Assembly: GCF_900104685.1 (NCBI RefSeq)
Contig: NZ_LT629755.1
Location: 1,302,001-1,366,000 of the forward strand
DNA length: 64,000 nucleotides
Source: Agromyces flavus
Lineage (GTDB): Bacteria > Actinomycetota > Actinomycetes > Actinomycetales > Microbacteriaceae
Direction of reading: 5' to 3'
The position numbers were made by a program, and so were the translations under genes. The first letter of the stretch is position 1. Every line of letters starts with the position of its first letter. Below the pieces are notes generated by a model. That model saw only the letters and a program-made list of their open reading frames with translations, ran no database searches and was not told the origin of the DNA. Of this stretch, positions 45,811 through 55,448 are shown one piece after another.

Positions 45811-46997
45811 GCGGCACTCCGCGCCGGGATGCGCGCGGTGACGCGGAATCGTCCGTCCTCCGTCGCCTCGGCCGCGAACGCACCACCCGCGAGCTCGGCG
45901 CGCTCGCGCATGCCCGGGATGCCGTGCCGCGGCCCCGAGCCCGCCTCGTTCGTCGCGGCATCCGGCGGCACCGCGTTCTCGAGCCGGACGCCCACGCCAT
46001 CGGCGTCCCAATCGAGCTCGAGCTCGACCGGCTGCGACGTGTCGCCGTGGCGGAGCGCGTTGGTGAGGCCCTCCTGCACGATGCGGTACACCGCGATCTG
46101 GTGACCCGCCCCGAGCGGCACGCGATCGCCGCGGTCGCTGCGTCGCACGTCGAGCCCGGCGCCGCGCACCTGCTCCACGAGGTCGTCCAGGTCGTCGAGT
46201 TCGGGCTGCGGCGACGCGCCCTCGCGGTGGCGCAGCTCGCCGAGCAGCAGGCGCACGTCGCCGAGCGCGCCCCGGGCGACCCCCGCGATCGTGCCGAGCG
46301 CGTCGACCGCGGCCTCGGGCCGGCTGCGGGCCGCGAACCGTGCCCCGTCGGCCTGCGCGATCACGACGGCCAGCGAGTGCGCCACCACGTCGTGCATGTC
46401 GCGCGCGATCCGGGTCCGCTCCTGCTCGACGACGTACCGGTACTCGGCGTGCTCGCGCTCGCGGCGGTCGAACTCGGCACGACGCCGCTGCTCGCGGGCA
46501 TCGCGCACGGTGCGCGTCAGCAGGCCGATCGTCCACGCGAGCACCAGGCCCGCCAGCGCGGCGCCGAAGAGGATGGCGGTCCAGATGATCCGCCCGGCAA
46601 GGTCGCCCTGGACCGACGGCCCGACGCCGTCCACGATCGGCACGACGACGCCGAGGTAGATCGTGGCGAGCAGTGCGCCCGCGCCCGCGGACCCGAGCCC
46701 CCACCACCGGACGACGCGCGAGCCGTGCGCCGAGGTCGAGTAGACGATCACGAACACCGCGGCATCCGCCGGCTGCAGGTCGCGCAGCATGAGCATCTGC
46801 GCGCACGCCGCCACCCACGCCACCACGAGCGCGGCACCCGGCGCCGCGCGACGCAGCACGAGCGCGGCCGAGAACAGCGCGACGACGATGAGGTCGAGCG
46901 GGCCGCCCACGAGGGCGTAGAGCGAGCACACGCCGAAGAACAGGGCCGCGAGGATCCCGTCGACGACGAGGACGGCGCGTTGGGACGAGGAGCTCAC
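45807..46997 (-). CDS. Sensor histidine kinase, HisKA_3 (DesK/NarX type)
   Basis: 396 aa. Five or six hydrophobic helices fill residues about 10-165, with almost no extracellular loop, a layout typical of membrane-stress sensors. The phosphoacceptor His is in RIARDMHDVVAHSLAVV; the ATP-binding N-box is YRIVQEGLTNALRHG; the G-box region is GPRHGIPGMRERAEL and lacks the classical DxGxG, as often in this subfamily. It is coupled to its regulator by ATGA. Confidence 0.92.
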   Translation of the reverse strand: MSSSSQRAVLVVDGILAALFFGVCSLYALVGGPLDLIVVALFSAALVLRRAAPGAALVVAWVAACAQMLMLRDLQPADAAVFVIVYSTSAHGSRVVRWWGLGSAGAGALLATIYLGVVVPIVDGVGPSVQGDLAGRIIWTAILFGAALAGLVLAWTIGLLTRTVRDAREQRRRAEFDRREREHAEYRYVVEQERTRIARDMHDVVAHSLAVVIAQADGARFAARSRPEAAVDALGTIAGVARGALGDVRLLLGELRHREGASPQPELDDLDDLVEQVRGAGLDVRRSDRGDRVPLGAGHQIAVYRIVQEGLTNALRHGDTSQPVELELDWDADGVGVRLENAVPPDAATNEAGSGPRHGIPGMRERAELAGGAFAAEATEDGRFRVTARIPARSAA

Positions 46998-47076
46998 CGA
47001 TCCACGCTACGTCCTTGCACGCCGGTCACGGGCCGATCCGCCCGGGAATCATCCTCGGGGCGGATGTCGCACCGAC

Positions 47077-47970
47077 TCAGAATCCGAGCCGGCCGAGCTG
47101 CTTCGGATCGCGCTGCCAGTCCTTCGCGACCTTCACGTGCAGCGCGAGGTACACCTTGCGGCCGAGGAGCGCCTCGATCTCGCGACGCGCCCGCTCGCCC
47201 ACCTCGCGCAGCCGTGCGCCGCCCTTGCCGATGATGATGCCCTTCTGGCTGTCGCGCTCGACGAAGAGGTTGGCGTACACCTCGAGCAGGTCCTTGTCGT
47301 CGCGCTCGACCATGTCGTCGACCGTGACCGCGATCGAGTGCGGGAGCTCGTCGGACACGCCCTCGAGCGCCGCCTCGCGCACGAACTCCGCGATGCGCTC
47401 CGCCGTCTCCTCGTCGGTGGTCGTCTCGGCCGGGTAGAGCGGATGCTCCGACTGCGGCATGAGCTCGAGCAGCTCGTCCACGAGCACGTCGAGCTGCTCG
47501 CCCTTGGGCGCCGAGACCGGGATGATGGCGTCCCACTCGCGCAGCTGCGACACCGCGAGCAGCTGCTCGGCGACCTTCGCCCTGCCCGTGGCATCCGTCT
47601 TGGTCACGATCGCGACCTTCTTCGCGCGCGGGTACTGGTCGAGCTGCTCGTTGATGAACCGGTCGCCCGGGCCGATGGCCTCGTTCGCCGGCACGCAGAA
47701 CCCGATGACGTCGACGTCGCCGAGCGTGGTCTGCACGAGCGTGTTGAGCCGCTCGCCGAGGAGCGTGCGCGGCCGGTGGAGACCCGGCGTGTCGACCACG
47801 ATGAGCTGGCCGTACGGGCGGTGCACGATGCCCCGGATGGCGCGACGCGTGGTCTGCGGCTTCGAGCTCGTGATCGCGACCTTCTCGCCGACGAGCGCGT
47901 TGGTGAGCGTCGACTTGCCGACGTTGGGGCGCCCGACGAACGAGACGAATCCGGCGCGGTAGTCGGTCAT
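47077..47970 (-). CDS. era: GTPase Era
   Basis: 297 aa; binds 16S rRNA and helps 30S assembly. G1 GRPNVGKST, G3 DTPGLHRP, G4 TKTD; C-terminal KH domain with GIIIGKGGARLREVG. Start ATG 47970 overlaps the stop of the CBS/hemolysin-like gene. It belongs to the phoH-ybeY-CBS-era run, which is widely conserved in bacteria and ties together ribosome maturation steps. Confidence 0.97.
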   Translation of the reverse strand: MTDYRAGFVSFVGRPNVGKSTLTNALVGEKVAITSSKPQTTRRAIRGIVHRPYGQLIVVDTPGLHRPRTLLGERLNTLVQTTLGDVDVIGFCVPANEAIGPGDRFINEQLDQYPRAKKVAIVTKTDATGRAKVAEQLLAVSQLREWDAIIPVSAPKGEQLDVLVDELLELMPQSEHPLYPAETTTDEETAERIAEFVREAALEGVSDELPHSIAVTVDDMVERDDKDLLEVYANLFVERDSQKGIIIGKGGARLREVGERARREIEALLGRKVYLALHVKVAKDWQRDPKQLGRLGF

Positions 47971-49283
47971 GGTCGATCCCCCTGGTCTGCGGTGGCGTCG
48001 CCCGCGAACGCGGTGCGCACGTCGATGAGCGCCTGGTCGGCCTCGACGAGGATCGTCGCGATGCGCTTGCGTCGCCCCTCGGTGCGCTCGGCCTCGAGCA
48101 GCAGCCCGCTGACGGACGCCCGATCGCCGCGCTGCGGCAGGTGGCCGAGCTCCTTGGCGAGCAGGCCGCCGGCGGAGTCGACGTCCTCGTCCTCGAGGTC
48201 GAGCCCGAAGAGCTCGCCGAGCTCGTCGACGGGCAGCCGGGCGTTCACGCGGTATCGCCCGTCGCCCAGCTCTTCCACCTGCGCGGCCTCGCGGTCGTAC
48301 TCGTCGGAGATGTCGCCGACGAGCTCCTCGATGAGGTCCTCCAGGGTCACGAGGCCGGCGATGCCGCCGTACTCGTCGACGACCATCGCCAGGTGGTTGG
48401 ACTCGAGTTGCATCTGACGCAGCAGCGCATCGGCCCGCATCGACTCGGGGACGAACGACGCCGGTCGCGCGAGGTCGCCGACCGTCAGCGTCTCGGCATC
48501 GAGCGGCCGCTCGAATCCGAGCCGCGCGAGGTCGCGCAGGTACAGGATGCCGATCACGTCGTCGACCTCGCGGTCGATGACGGGGATGCGCGAGTAGCCC
48601 TCCTTGAGGAACAGGGCCATCGCCTGCGGAAGGTGCGCGGTGGTCTCGATGGTGACCATGTCGGTGCGCGGCACCATGACCTCGCGCACGAGCGTGTCGC
48701 TGAACTCGAAGATCGAGTGGATGAGCTCGCGGTCTCCCTGCTCGAGGACCTCGAGCTCGGTCGCCTCGTCGACCATGCTCAGCAGCTGCTCCTCGCTCGA
48801 GACGCCCGCGAAGCGGATGCGACCGGGCGTGACGCGGTTGCCGAGCGAGACGAGCGCGTTGGCCAGCGGGCCGAGCAGCACGCGCACGAACCGGACCAGC
48901 GGAGCCGACAGGCGCAGCACCGCGTCGGGATGAGCCCGGCCCACGCTGCGCGGGCTCGCGCCCACGAGCACGAACGAGACCGCGGTCATGACGAGCGCCG
49001 ACACGAGCAGCACGAGCCACACGTCGTCGAGGAAGAAGGTGAACGCGAGCGTGACGAGTACGGCCGCCGTCGTCTCGGCGAGGATGCGCATGAAGTTGAC
49101 GGCGTTCACGTGTGCGCCGGGGTCGTCGGCGATCGCGCGCAGGGAGCGCCCGGCACGCGCGTCGATCGAGAGGTCGACGATGTCGGCCCGCGAGACCACG
49201 CCGATCGCGGAGTCGACCGCGGCCATCAGGCCGCCGAAGGCGACGAGCACGAACGCCGCCGCGAGGAAGAGCCAGGGCAGCAT
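47967..49283 (-). CDS. Hemolysin-family CBS domain membrane protein (CorC/HlyC-like)
   Basis: 438 aa. The N-terminal CNNM-type domain has four hydrophobic helices (about 1-125); it is followed by two CBS domains (about 205-320, with VMVPRTDMVTIE and LMAMVVDEYGG-like HLAMVVDEYGGIAGLVTLEDLIEELVG) and the CorC_HlyC C-terminal domain (RYRVNARLPVDELGELFGL). Relatives take part in Mg2+/Co2+ efflux or homeostasis. Despite the name there is no evidence of haemolysis. Coupled to era. Confidence 0.93.
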   Translation of the reverse strand: MLPWLFLAAAFVLVAFGGLMAAVDSAIGVVSRADIVDLSIDARAGRSLRAIADDPGAHVNAVNFMRILAETTAAVLVTLAFTFFLDDVWLVLLVSALVMTAVSFVLVGASPRSVGRAHPDAVLRLSAPLVRFVRVLLGPLANALVSLGNRVTPGRIRFAGVSSEEQLLSMVDEATELEVLEQGDRELIHSIFEFSDTLVREVMVPRTDMVTIETTAHLPQAMALFLKEGYSRIPVIDREVDDVIGILYLRDLARLGFERPLDAETLTVGDLARPASFVPESMRADALLRQMQLESNHLAMVVDEYGGIAGLVTLEDLIEELVGDISDEYDREAAQVEELGDGRYRVNARLPVDELGELFGLDLEDEDVDSAGGLLAKELGHLPQRGDRASVSGLLLEAERTEGRRKRIATILVEADQALIDVRTAFAGDATADQGDRP

Positions 49284-49285
49284 GG

Positions 49286-49747
49286 TCAGCGACGGCGCTC
49301 CTGCATCGAGAATCCGACGAGGATGTCGCGCTGGATCCCGAACATCTCCTTCTCCTCATCGGGCTCGGCGTGGTCGAAGCCCAGCAGGTGCAGGATGCCG
49401 TGGGTGGTCAGCAGGAGCAGCTCGTCGAGCAGCGCGTGACCGGCCGTCCGGGCCTGGGACTCCGCCACCTGCGGGCACAGCACCACGTCGCCGAGCAGTC
49501 CGGGGGGCGAGGGCTGGTCCTCGGTGCCCGGGCGCAGCTCGTCCATCGGGAAGCTCAGCACGTCGGTCGGACCGGGCTCATCCATCCACTGCACGTGGAG
49601 CTGCTCCATCGCCCCCTCGTCGACGAGCACGATCGCGAGCTCGGCGTCGGGATGCACGTGCATGGCATCGAGTGCGTACACCGCCAGCCGCTGCAGCGCC
49701 GCCTCGTCGACCTCGATGGCCGACTCGTTGTTGATCTCGATGCTCAC
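49286..49747 (-). CDS. ybeY: Endoribonuclease YbeY
   Basis: 153 aa metalloprotein needed for 16S rRNA 3'-end maturation and ribosome quality control. The metal-binding motif H-x3-H-x5-H is present in [22 protein letters not shown] and GDVVLCPQ are also typical. Start ATG 49747, 11 bp after the phoH stop; it ends 2 bp before the CBS gene. Confidence 0.96.
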   Translation of the reverse strand: MSIEINNESAIEVDEAALQRLAVYALDAMHVHPDAELAIVLVDEGAMEQLHVQWMDEPGPTDVLSFPMDELRPGTEDQPSPPGLLGDVVLCPQVAESQARTAGHALLDELLLLTTHGILHLLGFDHAEPDEEKEMFGIQRDILVGFSMQERRR

Positions 49748-49758
49748 GGGGCTCCTGT

Positions 49759-50880
49759 TCAGGACGGTCTCTTGCGGGGCAGGTGGTCGCGCGGACCCTG
49801 CGGCGTGCGCCGGTCGGCGCTGCGCCGCTCGGCGCGGTTGGCGAACTCGCGCGCCTGCTCGCGCTCGAACCGGGCCGCCTGCTGGCGTTGGTCGTACTCG
49901 GTGTAGGCGTCGACGATGCGCCCGACCAGCGAGTGCCGCACGACGTCGTCGCTCGTGAGCCGCGCGAAGTGGATGTCATCGACGTGGTCGAGGATGCGGG
50001 TGACCAGCCGCAGGCCCGACGCACCGCCTGGGAGGTCGACCTGCGTGATGTCGCCGGTGACCACCATCTTCGACCCGAATCCCAGCCGGGTGAGGAACAT
50101 CTTCATCTGCTCGGGCGTGGTGTTCTGGGCTTCGTCGAGCACGACGAACGAGTCGTTGAGGGTGCGGCCGCGCATGTACGCCAGCGGCGCCACCTCGACC
50201 GTGCCCGAGGCGAGCAGCTTCGGCACGAGCTCGGGGTCCATCATCTCGTTGAGCGCGTCGTACAGCGGGCGCAGGTACGGGTCGATCTTGTCGGTCAGCG
50301 TGCCCGGCAGGAACCCGAGCCGCTCCCCGGCCTCGACGGCCGGCCGCGTGAGGATGATGCGGTTGACCTCCTTGCGCTGCAGCGCCTGAACGGCCTTCGC
50401 CATGGCCAGGTAGGTCTTGCCCGTGCCCGCGGGCCCGATCCCGAACACGATGGTGAACTCGTCGATCGCGTCGACGTAGGCGCGCTGGCCCTCGGTCTTC
50501 GGCCGGATCGACTTGCCCCGGCTGGAGACGATCACCTGGCCGAGCGTGTCGGACGGACGGGATGACGGATCGGCGTCGAGCATGCGGGCTGAGCTCCTCA
50601 CTTCGATGGGCGTCGGGTCCTCGCCGCCGCGGACGAGCTCGAGGAGTTCCTCGATCAGGCGGCGCACCCGGGCTCGGTCGCCGGGCTCGCCGCGGATGGC
50701 GATCTCGTTGCCGCGCACGTGCACGTCGACGCCGGGGTACTCGTGCTCGATGCTCGTGAGCAGGCGATCCTGCGGGCCGAGGAGCCGCACCATGGCGATG
50801 CCGTCAATGTGCAGCCGCTCCTCGTCGGCTCGGAGCTCGGATGCGGGCAGCGGCGTGTCGCCCAGGTCGTCAGCCGGCAA
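49759..50880 (-). CDS. phoH: PhoH-family ATPase
   Basis: 373 aa. ATPase core with Walker [17 protein letters not shown] and Walker [16 protein letters not shown]-terminal KH-like part [25 protein letters not shown]. The start is TTG 50880: AAGGAGGG stands 5 bp upstream, one of the best ribosome-binding sites in the window, and no ATG or GTG lies before the conserved N-terminal part. The gene overlaps the HIT gene by 11 bp. Linked with ybeY, it is thought to act in RNA metabolism. Confidence 0.94.
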   Translation of the reverse strand: MPADDLGDTPLPASELRADEERLHIDGIAMVRLLGPQDRLLTSIEHEYPGVDVHVRGNEIAIRGEPGDRARVRRLIEELLELVRGGEDPTPIEVRSSARMLDADPSSRPSDTLGQVIVSSRGKSIRPKTEGQRAYVDAIDEFTIVFGIGPAGTGKTYLAMAKAVQALQRKEVNRIILTRPAVEAGERLGFLPGTLTDKIDPYLRPLYDALNEMMDPELVPKLLASGTVEVAPLAYMRGRTLNDSFVVLDEAQNTTPEQMKMFLTRLGFGSKMVVTGDITQVDLPGGASGLRLVTRILDHVDDIHFARLTSDDVVRHSLVGRIVDAYTEYDQRQQAARFEREQAREFANRAERRSADRRTPQGPRDHLPRKRPS

Positions 50881-51226
50881 GCGATCCCTCCTTGAGCCCT
50901 CCGCCGAGGAGGTGCGCGTGCACGTGGAACACGGTCTGCCCCGCGGCGGGGCCGGTGTTGAAGATGAGCCGGAACTCGCCGTCGGTCAGCTCGTCGGCGA
51001 TGCGCTTGGCGGTCGCGACCAGTTCGGCGAGCAGTTCGGGGTCGGCCGCGGCGAGTTCGACCACGTCGCGGTGACGACCCTCGCGGGGCGTCACGATGAC
51101 GTGGACGGGCGCCTGCGGCGAGATGTCGTGGAACGCGATCACGCGGTCGGTCTCGAGCACCATCCGGGCCGGGATCTCGCCCGCGGCGATGCGCTCGAAG
51201 ATCGTGGGCTCACCCGTTCCGCTCAT
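50870..51226 (-). CDS. HIT-family nucleotide hydrolase (HinT-like)
   Basis: 118 aa. The catalytic histidine triad is in QTVFHVHAHLLGG. The N-terminal IFERIAAGEIPARMVLETD is the standard HinT opening. Such enzymes split nucleoside phosphoramidates and aminoacyl-AMP. ATG 51226 is 24 bp after the rsmE stop. Its 3' end carries the ribosome-binding site of phoH. Confidence 0.95.
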   Translation of the reverse strand: MSGTGEPTIFERIAAGEIPARMVLETDRVIAFHDISPQAPVHVIVTPREGRHRDVVELAAADPELLAELVATAKRIADELTDGEFRLIFNTGPAAGQTVFHVHAHLLGGGLKEGSLAG

Positions 51227-51250
51227 CCCCCCATCGTAGCGAGCGATGGG

Positions 51251-51985
51251 TCACCACCGCCCGAGCGCGACGGAGAGCACCGCGATCGCGGCGGGCCCTG
51301 CGGTCGAGGTGCGCAGCACGCCCGCCCCGAGGCGAACCGGTTCGCCACCGGCCTCGCGCAGGCGCTCGATCTCGGCGGGGTCCATTCCGCCCTCGGGCCC
51401 GACGACGAGCGCGAGGTCCCGGCCATCGGGGCGGATGGCGGACAACGGCGTCGCCGCGCCGGGCACGAGCAGCAGCATCCGCTCGCCGGCAAGTCGCGCG
51501 GGAAGTTCGCGCGTGGAGGCGACGGGCTCGACCGGGGGGATCCACGCACGGATGGACTGCTTGACCGCCTCGCGCACGATGCTCGACCAGCGCGCGCGAC
51601 CCTTCTCGGCCTTCGGCCCGTCCCAGCGCGAGACCGACCGGCCCGCCGACCAGGGCACGATGCGATCGACGCCGAGCTCGGTCGCGGCCTGCACGGACAG
51701 CTCGTCGCGGTCGCCCTTCGCGAGCGCCTGGACGAGCGTGAGCCGCGGGGAGGGCTCGGCCTCGTCGCAGACCTCGTCGACGGCCAGCTCGAGCCGACGC
51801 CCCTCGGCGGTCGCGACGACGCCGGTCACCACGCGCCCGCGTCCGTCGCCGACGGAGACGCGTTCGCCCGCGCGCACGCGCGCGACCGTGACCGCATGGC
51901 GCGCCTCGTCGCCGAGGAGGGTCACCGCGTCGCCGCGCCCGACCGCGGCGAGGTCGAGCGACTCGTCGAGGTAGAGGCTGCTCAT
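51251..51985 (-). CDS. rsmE: 16S rRNA (uracil1498-N3)-methyltransferase
   Basis: 244 aa SPOUT-class enzyme methylating U1498 in the decoding centre. N-terminal PUA-like part (GDEARHAVTVARVRAGERVSVGDG), then the knot: LVQALAKGDRDELSVQAATELGV, VVGPEGGMDPAEIE and the SAM-binding LGAGVLRTSTAGPAAIAVL. ATG 51985 is 26 bp after the dnaJ stop, so it belongs to the hrcA-dnaJ transcript and may share its heat control. Confidence 0.94.
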   Translation of the reverse strand: MSSLYLDESLDLAAVGRGDAVTLLGDEARHAVTVARVRAGERVSVGDGRGRVVTGVVATAEGRRLELAVDEVCDEAEPSPRLTLVQALAKGDRDELSVQAATELGVDRIVPWSAGRSVSRWDGPKAEKGRARWSSIVREAVKQSIRAWIPPVEPVASTRELPARLAGERMLLLVPGAATPLSAIRPDGRDLALVVGPEGGMDPAEIERLREAGGEPVRLGAGVLRTSTAGPAAIAVLSVALGRW

Positions 51986-52010
51986 CGCGCCATCCGCCCG
52001 ATCGCCGCCG

Positions 52011-53111
52011 TCAGCCGAGGAACCGGTCGCGCAGCCGCGCGAACAGCCCCTGCTGGAAGTGCCCCAGCTGCGGCGGCTGCGCCTTGCGCACCTTGGCGAG
52101 CTGCTGCACGAGCTCGCGCTCCTTGTGGCTGAGCTTGGTGGGCGTGACGACATGCACCGCGACCTTGAGGTCGCCGCGGCCGCCGCCGCGGAGGTGCGTG
52201 ATCCCGCGGTCCTTGACGGTGAGGATCTCGCCGCTCTGGACGCCCGCCTTGAGCTCGAGGTCGACGTCGCCGTCGAGCGCCTCGACCTTCGCGGTCGTGC
52301 CGAGCACGGCGTCGGTCATCTGCACCTCGAGCGTGCAGAGCAGGTCGTCGCCGTTGCGGCTGAAGACGTCGTGGTTGCGCACCTTGACCTCGAGGTAGAG
52401 GTCGCCGTTCGGGCCGCCGGCGGGTCCCGCCTCGCCCGAGCCCGGCATCTGCAGCCGAACTCCGGTGTCGACGCCGGCGGGCACGTCGACCGGCACCGTG
52501 CGGCGCGCACGCACGCGCCCCTGGCCCTGGCACGTCACGCACGGCGTCGCGATGATCGTGCCGTATCCGCGGCACGAACCGCACGGGCTCGAGGTCATCA
52601 CGTTGCCGAGCAGCGACCGCACCGAGCGCTGGATGTGGCCGCTGCCGCCGCAGATGTCGCACGTGACGGGCGAGGTGCCCGGCTGGCAGCACGAGCCGTG
52701 ACAGGTCTCGCATGTGACCGCGGTGTCGACCTCGAGGTCGCGGTGGGTGCCGAAGATCACCTCGTCGAGGCTCACCTCGAGCCGGATGAGCGCGTCCTGG
52801 CCGCGCTCGCGGCGCGACCGCGGGCCACGACTCGCCTGGCCGGCGCCGAAGAACGTCTCGAAGATGTCGCCGAACCCGCCGAAGCCGGCGCCCGAGAACC
52901 CGCCCTGGTCGCCGCCGAGGTCGTACTGCTGGCGCTGCTTGGGATCGGAGAGCACGTCGTACGCGTGCGTGACCTGCTTGAACCGCTCGGACGCCTCGGC
53001 GCCGGGGTTCACGTCGGGGTGCAGTTCGCGCGCGAGTCGGCGGTAGGCCTTCTTGATCTCGTCGGGGGTGGCGTCGCGAGAGACGCCGAGGACCTCGTAG
53101 TGGTCGGCCAC
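52011..53111 (-). CDS. dnaJ: Chaperone DnaJ (HrcA-linked DnaJ2)
   Basis: 366 aa Hsp40 co-chaperone of DnaK. J domain residues 3-65 with HPD in [11 protein letters not shown]-rich linker ([15 protein letters not shown]); zinc domain with four CxxC repeats ([32 protein letters not shown]; the first departs slightly from CxxCxGxG, as is usual for DnaJ2); C-terminal substrate-binding domains. GTG 53111 begins [11 protein letters not shown]. Follows hrcA by 62 bp in the same direction; no dnaK or grpE is nearby. Confidence 0.96.
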   Translation of the reverse strand: MADHYEVLGVSRDATPDEIKKAYRRLARELHPDVNPGAEASERFKQVTHAYDVLSDPKQRQQYDLGGDQGGFSGAGFGGFGDIFETFFGAGQASRGPRSRRERGQDALIRLEVSLDEVIFGTHRDLEVDTAVTCETCHGSCCQPGTSPVTCDICGGSGHIQRSVRSLLGNVMTSSPCGSCRGYGTIIATPCVTCQGQGRVRARRTVPVDVPAGVDTGVRLQMPGSGEAGPAGGPNGDLYLEVKVRNHDVFSRNGDDLLCTLEVQMTDAVLGTTAKVEALDGDVDLELKAGVQSGEILTVKDRGITHLRGGGRGDLKVAVHVVTPTKLSHKERELVQQLAKVRKAQPPQLGHFQQGLFARLRDRFLG

Positions 53112-53173
53112 TGCAGGCGGGTTCCTTTCGAATTTGCCGGTAGCGGATGCCGCGTCAGGCGGCTCCGCGCGGT

Positions 53174-54193
53174 TCAGCGCTCGCCGAGCGTGCGGGAGAG
53201 GTAGCGAGCGACGGCGCGCACCGCGGCCATGCTCTGCGAGTAGTCCATGCGGGTGGGGCCGACGATGCCGAGCCGTGACACGTCGCGGCCCGGGATCTCG
53301 AACGAGCTCGACACGACGGACGTGTCGCCGAGACCGTACGCGGCGTTCTCGCGGCCGATCCGGACGGTGATGCCGTCTTCCGAGGCCAGCTCGCCGAACA
53401 GCTTGAGGATGACGACCTGCTCCTCGATCGCCTCGATGACCCCGAGGATGTTCCCCGAGAAGTCCTGCTCGGTCCGCACGAGGTTCGCGGCGCCGGCCAC
53501 GACGAGCCGGTCGCTCCGCGTGAACGCCGCCTGGTCGGCGAGCGTCGCCGCGAGCGTGCGGAGGACCTCGGCGTGCGCCCGGTCGGCGCTCGCGGTCTCG
53601 GCCGAGAGCGCGGTCGCGGCATCCGTCATCGTCAGGCCGGCGGCCACCTCGTTGAGGCGGTTGCGCAGCCGTCCGAGCGTCTCGTCGTCGGCGGGGTGGT
53701 CGAGCTCGGCGAGGCGCTGCTCGACCTGCCCGGTGTCGGAGATCAGGATGCACAGCACGCGCGTGGGCGCGAGCGAGACGAGCTCGACGTGGCGTACGCG
53801 AGCCCGCTGGAAGCTCGGGTACTGCACGACCGCGAGCTGCTTCGTGAGCTGGGAGACCAGCCGCACGGTGCGCGCGAGGAGCTCGTCGAGATCGGTCGAC
53901 TCGCCGAGGAAGGTCTCGATCGCCTGCCGCTGTGCACTGGTGAGCGGGCGGACGTCGGCGAGCTGGTCGACGAACACGCGGTAGCCCTTGTCGGTCGGGA
54001 TGCGGCCCGACGAGGTGTGCGGAGCGGCGATCAGCTCCTCCTCTTCGAGGACGGCCATGTCGTTGCGGATGGTCGCGGCCGACACGCCGAACGCGTGCCG
54101 CTCGACGATCGTCTTCGAGCCGACGGGCTCGCGGGAGGCGACGTAGTCCTGCACGATCGCGCGGAGCACGGCGAGACTGCGTTCGGAGACCAT
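53174..54193 (-). CDS. hrcA: Heat-inducible transcription repressor HrcA
   Basis: 339 aa. N-terminal winged helix ([27 protein letters not shown]...[19 protein letters not shown]) recognises CIRCE; the rest is the GAF-like and dimerisation region. ATG 54193 lies 42 bp downstream of a CIRCE element, so the gene is autoregulated together with dnaJ and perhaps the genes behind it. HrcA usually also controls groES-groEL, not in this window. Confidence 0.97.
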   Translation of the reverse strand: MVSERSLAVLRAIVQDYVASREPVGSKTIVERHAFGVSAATIRNDMAVLEEEELIAAPHTSSGRIPTDKGYRVFVDQLADVRPLTSAQRQAIETFLGESTDLDELLARTVRLVSQLTKQLAVVQYPSFQRARVRHVELVSLAPTRVLCILISDTGQVEQRLAELDHPADDETLGRLRNRLNEVAAGLTMTDAATALSAETASADRAHAEVLRTLAATLADQAAFTRSDRLVVAGAANLVRTEQDFSGNILGVIEAIEEQVVILKLFGELASEDGITVRIGRENAAYGLGDTSVVSSSFEIPGRDVSRLGIVGPTRMDYSQSMAAVRAVARYLSRTLGER

Positions 54194-54235
54194 GGCCCTC
54201 GCTTCCCTCGACCGTCGTACGGGGCGCGCCGAGCT

Positions 54236-54262
54236 TTAGCACTCGGCTCACGTGACTGCTAA
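54236..54262 (-). promoter_or_regulatory. CIRCE operator upstream of hrcA
   Basis: TTAGCACTC, nine bases, then GACTGCTAA; only one position of the 9+9 consensus (GAGTGCTAA) differs. HrcA binds this inverted repeat and shuts off heat-shock genes at normal temperature. A TATGAT hexamer overlapping its edge on the minus strand (54262-54267) is a good -10 for hrcA, so bound HrcA would block the promoter. Confidence 0.92.
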
Positions 54263-54399
54263 TCATATCGCGACATTCAGGGACGGCACCGTTGCCGCCC
54301 CGATCGGCGCGGCAGTAGCGTGTGCATCGTCCCGCAGCACCATGCCCGCATCCCCCTTCCGCGGCAGGCGCGCGCTTCCCGATCCGAAAGGCAGTCACC

Positions 54400-54825
54400 A
54401 TGACCGACCCCAGCGTCCCCCCGCACGACCCGAACGCCGCTCCGCAGCCGGCCGCCGCCGAGGCTGGCGCCCCCCTCTCGCAGGAGCAGGACGTCCAGTG
54501 GGGATCGTTCGCGCACCTCGGCGGCATCCTCGGCATCCTGCCGTCGCTGATCATCTGGCTCGTCTTCAAGGACCGCGGCCGCTTCACGGCGACCGAGTCG
54601 AAAGAGGCGCTGAACTTCCAGATCACCGCGCTGATCGGCTGGGTCGCGCTGTTCATCGTCTCGTCGATCCTCACGGCCGTGACGTTCGGCCTCTTCGGGT
54701 TCGTGGCGAGCCTGCTCTACCTCGCGCTGTGGGCGGCCGTGGTAGTCTTCTCCGTCCTCGGCTTCCTCAAGGCCAAGGAGGGCCAGCACTACCGCTACCC
54801 CTTCGCCATCCGCCTCATCAAGTAA
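54400..54825 (+). CDS. DUF4870 membrane protein (first copy)
   Basis: 141 aa. Short Pro/Ala-rich N-tail (about 35 residues), then the DUF4870 core: [29 protein letters not shown], a [13 protein letters not shown] motif and two further helices, ending [12 protein letters not shown]. Four hydrophobic segments in all. The family is of unknown function. ATG 54400 begins [11 protein letters not shown] with a CGAAAGG site. A longer frame from 54322 exists but lacks support. The second copy follows 120 bp downstream. Confidence 0.85.
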   Translation: MTDPSVPPHDPNAAPQPAAAEAGAPLSQEQDVQWGSFAHLGGILGILPSLIIWLVFKDRGRFTATESKEALNFQITALIGWVALFIVSSILTAVTFGLFGFVASLLYLALWAAVVVFSVLGFLKAKEGQHYRYPFAIRLIK

Positions 54826-54944
54826 TCCGCCGCTTGGCGGCCCGCGACGCGCCGGTCGGGCATGCCTCGACCGGCGCGTCGCGCTGTGCCAGCATGATCA
54901 CAACGACCCGCGATCCGGGCGCGACCTTCCAAGGAGCCAGCATC

Positions 54945-55448
54945 ATGTCCGACGCACCACCTCCCACGCCTCCCACCCCGCCGCCCGGGGGAACCACGCC
55001 TCCGCCGCCGCCCGGCGGCACGACGCCTCCGCCGCCGGGCGGTCCGACGCCCCCTCCGCCCGCGGGCGACCCGGGCTACCAGGCGCAGCCCGGCTACCAG
55101 CAGCCCGGGCAGCAGAACGTCGCCATGAGCCCCCAGGACCAGCGTCTGTGGGCGACGCTCATCCACGTCGGCGGCATCTTCTTCTCGTTCGTCCCGGCGC
55201 TGGTCGGCTACCTGGTCCTCAAGGACCGCGGCAACTTCGTGCGCGAGCACTCGGCGACCGCGCTGAACTTCCAGATCACGATGCTCATCGCGAACATCGT
55301 CGCCGGCATCCTGTGGGTGCTCATCATCGGCATCTTCCTGTCGATCGCGATCTGGGTCGTCACGATCGTGTTCAGCATCATCGCGGCCGTGAAGGCCAAC
55401 CAGGGTCAGCCGTACACCTACCCGCTGTCGATCAAGTTCGTCAGCTAG
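54945..55448 (+). CDS. DUF4870 membrane protein with Pro-rich N-terminus (second copy)
   Basis: 167 aa. The first 60 residues are almost pure Pro/Gly/Thr, built of GGTTPPPP-like repeats and a QPGYQQPGQQ segment, likely disordered. The DUF4870 core follows: LWATLIHVGGIFFSFVPALVGYLVLKDRGNF, SATALNFQITMLI and a final QPYTYPLSIKFVS. AAGGAG lies 9 bp before the ATG. Core similarity to the upstream gene shows tandem duplication. Overlaps the convergent hemW end by 8 bp. Confidence 0.87.
   Translation: MSDAPPPTPPTPPPGGTTPPPPPGGTTPPPPGGPTPPPPAGDPGYQAQPGYQQPGQQNVAMSPQDQRLWATLIHVGGIFFSFVPALVGYLVLKDRGNFVREHSATALNFQITMLIANIVAGILWVLIIGIFLSIAIWVVTIVFSIIAAVKANQGQPYTYPLSIKFVS

Noticed and set aside
47967..49283. 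Reading the hemolysin-family protein as a toxin
   Set aside because: The CNNM-CBS-CorC_HlyC layout is that of metal homeostasis proteins; the name is historical.
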